Notes under the pieces: generated by a model | The model's database searches: none | Told to the model about the DNA's origin: nothing | Seen by the model: the letters and a program-made list of their open reading frames with translations, nothing else | NCBI RefSeq assembly: GCF_021538615.1 | Contig: NZ_JAJHIZ010000002.1 | Location: forward strand, 682,001-746,000 | Length of the DNA stretch: 64,000 bases | Source of the DNA: Niabella agricola | GTDB taxonomy: Bacteria > Bacteroidota > Bacteroidia > Chitinophagales > Chitinophagaceae | Direction of reading: 5' to 3' | Shown: positions 17,958 to 25,142 of the stretch, in pieces | Position numbering within the stretch: the first letter of the stretch is position 1 | How the letters are laid out: each line of letters begins with the position of its first letter | Position numbers and translations under genes: made by a program

Positions 17958-19890
17958 TTAATAATGCCAGCGCACAAAGGCTTCCATCGCTGCATAGTGT
18001 GTAAGCCCAAGGTCGGCGTAAATAGCCGCCGTATTGGCATTCCGTTCTTCAGCGCGCTGCCAGAACTCACGGTTATCCGATCCCTGGAAGGGAACCATGT
18101 CTTTTTGCGACTGGTGGATAAAGATCCCGAACCGCTTTTTTCAATACCTGTTCGGGGCTCATCGGAATGGCCATCTCAATGTCTTCAATATTCCATTCCT
18201 GCCAGGCACCTTTGTACAACCATAACCAGCAGTCGCTGATCCATTCATCGCCTTCCTCACGGAGCCGTTGCAAGGCTGCAACCACGGCATTGAAACATAC
18301 CAGGTGTGTGCCATGCGGGTCAGCAAAATCGCCTGCGCAGTAGATTTGTTGTGGTTTTATTTTGCGCAGCAATTCCATCGTGATCTTGACGTCTTTTTCG
18401 CCAAGGGGTTTCTTTTCGATGGTGCCTGTTTCATAAAAAGGCAGGTTCATAAAATGAATATTGCTGTCGGGGATGCCTACATAACGGCAGGTGGCACTGG
18501 CTTCACCCCGGCGGATCAATCCCTTGATCTCCCGGATCGTGGGCGTATCGATCTGGTTTGGTTTTTTCCCGGCCACATATTTACGTGTTTGCGCAAGGAT
18601 CTTTGATGGTTTGTCGGAGTCAATCTTTGCAATGCTGTTAAAGCCCACTGCAAAATCCAGGAAGCGGGTTACAAACTCATCGGTTACCGCGATGTTGCCG
18701 GAGGTTTGATAGCCTACATGTACGTCATGCCCCTGGTCGTGCAAACGCTGAAAGGTACCACCCATACTGATGATGTCATCATCCGGGTGCGGAGAAAAGA
18801 TCAGCACCCGCTTGGGGTAGGGTGTCGAGCGCTCGGGATGCGATGGAATGACCGCATTGGGCTTTCCGCCGGGCCAGCCGGTAATGCTGTCGCGCAGCAT
18901 ATAATATACTTCCAGGTTGATTTCATAAGCATTGCCTTTCTCTACCAGCAGGTCGCTCAGGCCATACTCATTATAATCTTCATTGGTTAGGGAAAGCACC
19001 GGCTTTTTCAGGTGCAGTGCCATGTTGATCACGGCTTTTTTAATCAGTTTGGGGGTCCATTCTACTTCCCCGGTCAGCCAGGGCGACTTCAGGCGGGTTA
19101 GCTCCGATGCTGCGGGCTCGTCTACGATAAAGGTTACATTAGGATGGCTTTGCAGCAGGGATGCCGGCACGTGTTCGGTTTCATCCTCTTCCACAGCGGC
19201 CTTTACCGCCTTTGCTTTTCCGGCGCCCCAGGCCATCAGGATGATCTGCTTTGATTTCAATATCGTGCTGATGCCCATGGTAACTGCCATGCGCGGTACT
19301 TCGGAGATATTGGCAAATTCGTAGGAGTTGGCGATCCGGGTGGAATTGTCGAGGTTGATCAAACGGGTCTTTGTATAAACACCGGACCCGGGCTCATTGA
19401 AACCGATATGCCCGTTATTGCCAATGCCCAGGATCTGCAGGTCGATACCTCCGGCTTTTTCAATCAGCTGCTCATATGCGGAGCAGGAGGCTTTAATATC
19501 CTCCTTCTTTACTTCGCCATCGGGGATATGAACGTTTTTGGGATTGATGTCTACATGATCAAACAAATGCGTTTGCATAAACCGGTTGTAGCTCTGGATG
19601 GCTTCCTTACTGATGGGATAATATTCGTCGAGGTTGAATGTAACCACGTTTTTAAAGCTCAGTTTTTCCTCTTTGTGCATCCGTACCAGCTCCGCATACA
19701 GGGTTTTGGGGCTGGAGCCGGTAGCCAGGCCAAGCACACATTTTTGTTTCAACTTCTGTTTTTCGCGGATCAGGCTGGCAATGGTCTTTGCAATGGCCAG
19801 TGAACCGGCTTTCAGATCCGGGAAGATCTGCACTTCTACCTTTTCCAGCGTATCTAAATGATTTTGCTTAGCAGTTTGTGACTTAGGCAT
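17958..19890 (-). CDS. nagB: Glucosamine-6-phosphate deaminase fused to PIG-L deacetylase-like domain, frameshifted near the 3' end
   Basis: Converts glucosamine-6-phosphate to fructose-6-phosphate and ammonia. The NagB domain (about 20-290) shows D88 in NLDEYYP, H161 in NNGHIGFNEP and E166. The PIG-L/LmbE-like domain starts near 360 with SPHPDDD and has DPHGTH later. The open frame as sequenced stops at 18073 after an atypical tail. Deleting one A from a run of six (18136-18141) restores KKRFGIFIHQSQKDMVPF and 40 more conserved-looking residues, ending TAA at 17958-17960, for 643 residues, the usual length of this Bacteroidota fusion. The lesion is either real or a homopolymer sequencing error. 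It follows the GH20 gene by 58 bp. Confidence 0.88.
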
Positions 19891-19948
19891 TTGATATTTA
19901 TTTTATATTGATTTATTGATTGATAGAATTGGATAACAAAGGCAATGG

Positions 19949-21583
19949 TTATTTGCCAAAATAAGTGGCGCCCCAAAGGTCGTAGCGCTTCTTCTGGACC
20001 TCCAGCCGCTTTTTGAAATCTTCAAAGTTACGGTCTGCCTTCGGTTTCCACAAGGCCTCGCTTAACGCGCTCATCCTGGGAAACAACATGTATTCCGCTT
20101 TTTGTGGATTGCCGACGTATTCCGTCCACAGGTTGGCCTGCCCGCCCCAGATCAATGGACGTTCGTCTGCCGTAAGACTGTCGGGAACCACCTTCCAGTT
20201 GTATACTTTTTCAATGGGCAGATAGTTGCGGTTGTTGGTAATGGTAACAGAATCTTCTTTGGGTGACTGCTGGTAGTCGAAATACACATAGCTGTTCGGG
20301 GTCATGATCACCTGGTGTTTCTGACGGGCTGCTGTGATGCCGCCTTTTTCACCTCTCCAGCTCATTACAGTGGCGTTGGGAGCTAAACCGCCTTCCAGGA
20401 TCTCATCCCAGCCAATGATCTGCCGGCCTTTTGCATTGATGAATTTTTCCATCCGCTGAATGAAATAGCTTTGCAGGTAATGTTCGGGACTATGCTCTTT
20501 ATCGCCTTTGATACCCAGCTCCCGGATTCTTTTCTGGCAGTTCGGGCATTTTTCCCAGTTCTTTTTGGGGCACTCATCCCCGCCGATATGCACATATTTT
20601 GAAGGGAACAGTGGTAATACTTCATTCAGCACATCTTCCAGAAACTTAAAAGTGCTCTCTTTCCCGGCGCAAAACACATCTTCATAAACGCCCCATGCCT
20701 GCTGCACCTGTTTCCCGGATTTATCGCCGGACCAGGTGCTTTGTTTGGGGAAATAGTCAAAAGTGGGTTTGTCCGGGAAGCAGCTCAAAAAAGGATAAGC
20801 GGCAATGGCGCCGCCACCATGCCCCGGCATTTCGATTTCCGGAATTACCGTAATATATCTTTTAGCGGCATAGGCTACAATTTCTTTCACCTCCGCCTGG
20901 GTATAAAAACCGCCATAGCGCTTGTTATCGTTTCCTTTACCGGGATAATTGCCAATAATGGTACCGTTGCGCCAGGCGCCAACACGGGTTAGCTTCGGAT
21001 ATTTTTTGATTTCAATTCTCCATCCCTGATCTTCGGTAAGATGCCAGTGGAAATAGTTCATTTTATGGAGGGCTATATAATCGATGTATTTTTTTACAAA
21101 TGCTACAGGGAAGTAATGGCGTCCTACATCCAGCATCAGGCCCCGGTATGCCACATCGGGGGCATCCGTAATGGATACTGTGGGAACAGACAGGGTATTG
21201 CTTTTTTCAACCGGCAGCAGTTGGATCAGGGACTGGGTTCCGTAAAAAGTACCGGCTGCTGAATTGCCGGCGATCCGGATCGCCGTTTCATCGGCTTCGA
21301 GGGTATATCCATCTCCGGAGGCCGATTTTGTAGTTAACAGGATGCCTTTTGTTCCTTTGGAAACAACGGGCAGGGTAAACCCGTAACAGGATTTAAGGTA
21401 AGTATTGAAAAGCGCCGCAATATTTTTATCATCTTTTGATATGGCCACAATTGGAGTAGAGCGGTTAAGCATAAAGCGGCCGTTTTTTACCACAAGGGAC
21501 TTCGGCTGGGGGATAATGCTTACTTCCTGGGCCCGGAGACTAAAAAGGGTGAAACAAGCAACAAAACATAAAATGACACGCAT
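19949..21583 (-). CDS. Secreted beta-N-acetylhexosaminidase, GH20
   Basis: Removes terminal beta-linked GlcNAc or GalNAc from oligosaccharides by substrate-assisted catalysis. It has 544 residues with signal peptide MRVILCFVACFTLFSLRAQ. The order is an N-terminal GH20b domain (about 25-140), then the catalytic barrel with VGRHYFP and HWHLTEDQGWR, and the catalytic pair D336-E337 in HIGGDECP. Late motifs WDEILEGG and WRGEKGG complete the active site. First gene of a two-gene unit with nagB, which would consume the released amino sugar after uptake and phosphorylation; no transporter or kinase is adjacent. Confidence 0.94.
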   Translation of the reverse strand: MRVILCFVACFTLFSLRAQEVSIIPQPKSLVVKNGRFMLNRSTPIVAISKDDKNIAALFNTYLKSCYGFTLPVVSKGTKGILLTTKSASGDGYTLEADETAIRIAGNSAAGTFYGTQSLIQLLPVEKSNTLSVPTVSITDAPDVAYRGLMLDVGRHYFPVAFVKKYIDYIALHKMNYFHWHLTEDQGWRIEIKKYPKLTRVGAWRNGTIIGNYPGKGNDNKRYGGFYTQAEVKEIVAYAAKRYITVIPEIEMPGHGGGAIAAYPFLSCFPDKPTFDYFPKQSTWSGDKSGKQVQQAWGVYEDVFCAGKESTFKFLEDVLNEVLPLFPSKYVHIGGDECPKKNWEKCPNCQKRIRELGIKGDKEHSPEHYLQSYFIQRMEKFINAKGRQIIGWDEILEGGLAPNATVMSWRGEKGGITAARQKHQVIMTPNSYVYFDYQQSPKEDSVTITNNRNYLPIEKVYNWKVVPDSLTADERPLIWGGQANLWTEYVGNPQKAEYMLFPRMSALSEALWKPKADRNFEDFKKRLEVQKKRYDLWGATYFGK

Positions 21584-21721
21584 ACTTAAGTGATTGAGTT
21601 TTGTGCGCCAAGTTAAGGATTTTTTGAGTTAGAAATTAAGAAGGTGCAATGCAAACGATTGTCTTATTTTCGCGTTTTATCTGGTTTATATAAATCGTAC
21701 AATTTAGGGAGTTTATACAGG

Positions 21722-22243
21722 ATGACGAATATTGAAATGATCGGTTTGTTTTTTGCAGCCTTTGGAAACCTGGATCACCGGGCCATGAATGCCTTGTACA
21801 GTGAGGACATCATTTACAGTGATCCACTTTTTGGAATGCTGGAAGGAGAAGCGGTAAAGGATAAATGGGAAATGTGTGTTGGCGAGATCCGGGATTTCCG
21901 GTTAACGGTTATCAAAACAGAAGAAATTGATCATGAATATGCAACCTGCCGGTGGAAGGCGACCTGGTACGCCTCCCGGTTCAGAAAGCAAATCGTTTTC
22001 GAAGCCAAATCATTTATGCGGTTCTCCGGCGGCCGGATCATTGAGCACAGCGATGGCTTCAGCCTTACCAAATGGATTGCCCAGGCTTACGGATGGAAGG
22101 GGCAATTTTTTGGATGGCTCAATTTTATGAAACGGCGGGTGCAAAGGGAATACCGGCAACGGCTGATTGCCTTCTCCAACTCCAGGCTACAGATGCAGGC
22201 CGGCGATCAACGCAGGTATCGTTCTGATTCGTTTGATCAATAG
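21722..22243 (+). CDS. SnoaL/NTF2-like fold protein
   Basis: 173 residues from the start at 21722, preceded by a weak AGG; the frame opens 26 codons earlier in AT-rich non-coding-like sequence. The pattern of an N-terminal helix (FFAAFGNLDHRAMNALYSEDIIYSDPLFG) followed by alternating strands (YATCRWKATW, KSFMRFSGGRIIEHSDGF) is that of nuclear transport factor 2 / SnoaL-like proteins, often polyketide cyclase-like or of unknown role. The last ~50 residues are basic and Gln-rich. No function can be assigned. Confidence 0.75.
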   Translation: MTNIEMIGLFFAAFGNLDHRAMNALYSEDIIYSDPLFGMLEGEAVKDKWEMCVGEIRDFRLTVIKTEEIDHEYATCRWKATWYASRFRKQIVFEAKSFMRFSGGRIIEHSDGFSLTKWIAQAYGWKGQFFGWLNFMKRRVQREYRQRLIAFSNSRLQMQAGDQRRYRSDSFDQ

Positions 22244-22254
22244 CTTGGTTCCTT

Positions 22255-22283
22255 CCCCGGGTCTCCCTTAAGGGGACCCGGGG
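22255..22283. repeat. GC-rich palindrome after the SnoaL-like gene
   Basis: CCCCGGGTC (22255-22263) pairs with GACCCGGGG (22275-22283), and the middle CCCTTAAGGG is itself self-complementary. There is no U-tract, so it is either a Rho-independent pause without release or a repeat end. It overlaps the start of the 113-bp tandem repeat. Confidence 0.6.
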
Positions 22284-22502
22284 AGCCTGTCTTACCCGAC
22301 TTCCCTCTCGGGATACGTCCCGGGAAGACGAAACACGGGTGTACGGTTCAGGAAGCGTTATGGCAGTACAAGCATCGGGGATTTATGTTCCCGGGGAGCC
22401 TGTTTTCCCGGACGTCCCTTGCAGGATACGTCCCGGGAAGACGAAACACGGGTGTACGGTTCAGGAAACGTTATGGCAGTACAAGCATCGGGGATTTATG
22501 TT
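22277..22502. repeat. Two-copy tandem repeat, 113-bp unit
   Basis: Unit 1 is 22277-22389 and unit 2 is 22390-22502. They are nearly identical except for the segment after GGAGCCTGT. Shared words include GATACGTCCCGGGAAGACG, ACACGGGTGTACGGTTCAGG, GTTATGGCAGTACAAGCATC and GGGGATTTATGTT. The unit contains the inverted pair CCCGGG...CCCGGG. Frames through it are open for about 60 codons but change between copies, so I do not call it coding. Unknown function; it fills the whole spacer before the glycosylasparaginase. Confidence 0.85.
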
Positions 22503-22546
22503 CAGAGATGCATGGGAATGATTAATTTCGAAAAAAAATCAGGTGT

Positions 22547-23572
22547 ATGATCAACAGGAAGCGTTTTCTTCAGCTTGGGCTCCTTTCCGGAGTAACCTCT
22601 TTATTTCTGAAACACAGTGGCGGACAGGTGGTGACTCAAAACGGACCGGTGGTCATATCTACCTGGGATGCGGGCTTGGCCGCCAATAAAGGGGCCTGGG
22701 AGGTGCTCTCAAAGGGGGGGAGCGCCCTGGATGCGGTAGAGAACGGTGTAAAAATAACAGAGGCTTCGCAAAATTGTTGTGTGGGACTGGGCGCCAATCC
22801 AGACAGGGATGGTTTTGTGACCCTCGATGCCAGCATTATGGATCATCAGTTCAATTGCGGCAGTGTGGGTTTCCTGGAGCGGATCAAACATCCGATTTCT
22901 GTGGCTCGCAGGGTGATGGAAAAAACACCGCATGTAATGCTTGTAGGTAGCGGGGCGCAGCAGTTTGCCGTGGCGGAGGGATTTCCACTGGAACCGCAGG
23001 AGCTGTCGGAGGATGCACAGAAAGCGTATAAGAAATGGCTGGAGAACTCCAAATACGAACCGGCCATTAACCGCGAAAATAAAGGCCATGGCCCTTTTGC
23101 GCCCGAACGGTTCGACAACGGCGAATGGAATCACGACACCATCGGGATGCTGGCCATGGATGCAGCGGGCAATCTCAGTGGCAGCTGTACCACCAGCGGT
23201 ATGGGTTTTAAAATGCGCGGCCGGCTGGGCGATTCACCCATCATTGGTGCCGGGCTGTTTGTGGATAACGAAGCAGGTGCCTGTGTGGCCACCGGACAGG
23301 GTGAGGATGTGATCCGCGTTGCGGGTTCCCATAGTGTGGTAGAAATGATGCGGCAGGGATACGGACCGGAGGTGGCCTGCCGGAAGATCATTGAGCGCAT
23401 CGTAAAAATTAAAAAAGCAGATGCGCAGAAAATACAGGTGGCATTTATCGCCATCAATAAAAATGGGGTGGTGGGCGCCTATGCCATACATAAGGGGTTT
23501 AATTACGCCATCAAAACAAAAACCAAAGAAGTTCTGGTAGATGCGAATTATTATTTTACAAATGGCAAATAG
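22547..23572 (+). CDS. Exported N4-(beta-N-acetylglucosaminyl)-L-asparaginase (glycosylasparaginase)
   Basis: Ntn hydrolase that cuts the GlcNAc-Asn bond left after proteolysis of N-glycoproteins. 341 residues. An N-terminal NRKRFLQLGLLSGVTSLF segment resembles a Tat or Sec signal. The precursor self-cleaves before a Thr: here NHD-T198-IGMLAMD fits, giving alpha (to D197) and beta chains. The substrate pocket stretch RGRLGDSPIIGAG and GTG-like ATGQGE follow. The nearby GH20/NagB pair and CutC fit a glycoprotein-degradation role (inference). The last codons (NGK, stop) merge with a degenerate repeat. Confidence 0.92.
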   Translation: MINRKRFLQLGLLSGVTSLFLKHSGGQVVTQNGPVVISTWDAGLAANKGAWEVLSKGGSALDAVENGVKITEASQNCCVGLGANPDRDGFVTLDASIMDHQFNCGSVGFLERIKHPISVARRVMEKTPHVMLVGSGAQQFAVAEGFPLEPQELSEDAQKAYKKWLENSKYEPAINRENKGHGPFAPERFDNGEWNHDTIGMLAMDAAGNLSGSCTTSGMGFKMRGRLGDSPIIGAGLFVDNEAGACVATGQGEDVIRVAGSHSVVEMMRQGYGPEVACRKIIERIVKIKKADAQKIQVAFIAINKNGVVGAYAIHKGFNYAIKTKTKEVLVDANYYFTNGK

Positions 23573-23649
23573 CAGCAAATCTCAGATAACAAATAGCAAA
23601 TCTCAAATAACAAATCACTTCTCACTAATAACAGTTCACTCAACACCCC
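23560..23649. repeat. Short degenerate repeat tract (AAATCTCAGATAACAAATAGC-like)
   Basis: Successive imperfect units: AAATAGCAGCAAATCTCAGA, TAACAAATAGCAAATCTCAA, ATAACAAATCACTTCTCAC. It begins within the last codons of the glycosylasparaginase and reaches to the cutC start. Same style as the filler at 3720-3850. Confidence 0.65.
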
Positions 23650-24393
23650 ATGGCACATATATATAATGACTTCACCATTGAGATTGCTACCACCGATTTT
23701 GAATCAACAAAGAATGCTGTTGCCGGTGGGGCCGATCGTATTGAGCTTTGTGCCAATCTGGGTGAAGGTGGTACAACCCAGTCGTACGGCGTGATCAAAA
23801 CCTGCCGCGAAAAATTTGATCTGCCTATTTATCCCATTATACGGGTAAGAGGGGGCGATTTTTTATATACGGATGATGAGTTTGAATGCATGCTTACGGA
23901 TGCGATCAACTGCAAAGCGCTGGATTGTGACGGGGTGGTGATCGGTTTTTTAAAAGCCGATGGAACGATTGATACAAATCGTACAGCAAGGATCGTTGAG
24001 GCCGTTTATCCCCTGGGCGTTACCTTTCACCGGGCATTCGACCGGTGCAAAGACCCGCTGGAGGCCCTGGAACAGATCATTCAAACAGGATGCGAACGGA
24101 TCCTTACCAGCGGACAACAGATCACGGCGATACAGGGCGCGCCCCTCATCCGTCAGCTGAATGAGCAGGCAGCCGGCCGGATCATTATTATGCCCGGCAG
24201 CGGGGTTCGTGCCGATAATGTAAAAACACTTGCGGCTGACACCGGTTGTACCCAGTTTCACAGTTCGCTCCGGGAAATGATTCCCTCAAAAATGAAATTC
24301 AGCACACCGGCTTTTGTAAATGATGCGGAAAGCATCGGTCATTCCGGTGTTAACCCTATTGCTGTTGCGGCTTTTAAAAAAGCACTGAACTAA
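23650..24393 (+). CDS. cutC: CutC family protein
   Basis: 247-residue TIM-barrel protein historically linked to copper homeostasis, though its biochemical activity is unsettled. Diagnostic N-terminus FTIEIATTDFESTKNAVAGGADRIELCANLGEGGTT, the stretch IIRVRGGDFLY, and HRAFDRC...LTSGQ. Follows the glycosylasparaginase by 77 bp on the same strand and precedes a DUF486 gene by 20 bp, so the three may be one transcript. CutC next to glycosylasparaginase is, to my knowledge, recurrent in Bacteroidota, hinting at a sugar rather than copper role (inference). Confidence 0.92.
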   Translation: MAHIYNDFTIEIATTDFESTKNAVAGGADRIELCANLGEGGTTQSYGVIKTCREKFDLPIYPIIRVRGGDFLYTDDEFECMLTDAINCKALDCDGVVIGFLKADGTIDTNRTARIVEAVYPLGVTFHRAFDRCKDPLEALEQIIQTGCERILTSGQQITAIQGAPLIRQLNEQAAGRIIIMPGSGVRADNVKTLAADTGCTQFHSSLREMIPSKMKFSTPAFVNDAESIGHSGVNPIAVAAFKKALN

Positions 24394-24413
24394 TTAAACC
24401 GGCTATTGCAATT

Positions 24414-24755
24414 ATGATTTACAGAACTATTTTCCTGCTGATTTGCTCTAATGTTTTTATGACATTGGCCTGGTATCATCATCTGAAGAATGAAAACTGG
24501 CCCTTGTGGAAGGCGATCCTGCTCAGCTGGCTGATCGCATTCTTTGAGTACTGTTTAGCCGTGCCGGCCAACCGTATCGGGCAGAAAGCCGGCATAAACC
24601 TGTTTCAACTAAAGATTACCCAGGAAGTGATCACGCTTGCGGTGTTTACTGTTTATGCTGTTGCGTTTGCCAATAATGCGTTTCACTGGAAATACCTGGT
24701 TAGTTTTTTATTGATGATCGGTGCGGTATACTTTGTATTTGCGGATATTAAATGA
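24414..24755 (+). CDS. DMT-superfamily small membrane protein (DUF486)
   Basis: 113 residues with four predicted membrane helices (about 3-18, 31-50, 68-88, 92-110), the pattern of half-size drug/metabolite-transporter relatives. Motifs AWYHHLK, SWLIAFFEYCLAVPANRIG and LKITQEVITL are typical of DUF486. Physiological substrate unknown. Likely cotranscribed with cutC. Confidence 0.9.
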   Translation: MIYRTIFLLICSNVFMTLAWYHHLKNENWPLWKAILLSWLIAFFEYCLAVPANRIGQKAGINLFQLKITQEVITLAVFTVYAVAFANNAFHWKYLVSFLLMIGAVYFVFADIK

Positions 24756-25087
24756 ATCGGCAACAGCGGTGCTGAAACACAGTTTTTTTATTTGCGCTTG
24801 ACGCAGATGGCCCGGAATAGCTTCTCATAACAGACCGGTATCTATTTTAGTAAAATGACTGTTCCCTTAAATAGTTATGGATACATAAAGCTTGAACTGC
24901 GCCCTGGGCGATGTCCTTCTGTCCGGCCCGGAAATTGGTAGAACTAATTTTGATGCCTGTTTATTACGAACCGTAAACGCAGGGTATCGTGTTTTTTGAG
25001 TTGAGGCGATACGACCTTCAGACCACCGGCTACGGCGCCAAGAATCCCATTCGGTATCTCGGTGTTTCTGCGGCGGCAATACTCCAA
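24756..25087. other. Gene-less spacer
   Basis: About 330 bp with no plausible ORF on either strand (a 70-codon minus frame is basic and patternless). No repeat recognised. It separates two convergent units. Confidence 0.5.
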
Positions 25088-25119
25088 TAAAAAAGGCTGC
25101 TTCTTTTCAGAAACAACCT
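25088..25119 (-). terminator. Intrinsic terminator of the pyrophosphatase gene
   Basis: 9-bp stem with two G-U pairs (25094-25102 with 25111-25119), then a run of T on the minus strand, 23 bp past the hppA stop. Confidence 0.75.
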
Positions 25120-25142
25120 GTAATTTATTTTATCACCGTCCG

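Noticed and set aside
22277..22502. Group II intron fragment
   Set aside because: The words GTGTACGGTTC recall intron 3' regions, but no domain V hairpin or reverse transcriptase is visible.
22339..22521. 60-codon frame through the tandem repeat
   Set aside because: Frame differs between the two copies and the sequence is a duplicated non-coding unit.
23560..23649. CRISPR-like short repeats
   Set aside because: Units are imperfect, too short and without regular unique spacers.
24867..25079. 70-codon minus-strand frame
   Set aside because: Arg-rich, patternless and in a spacer with no start signal.
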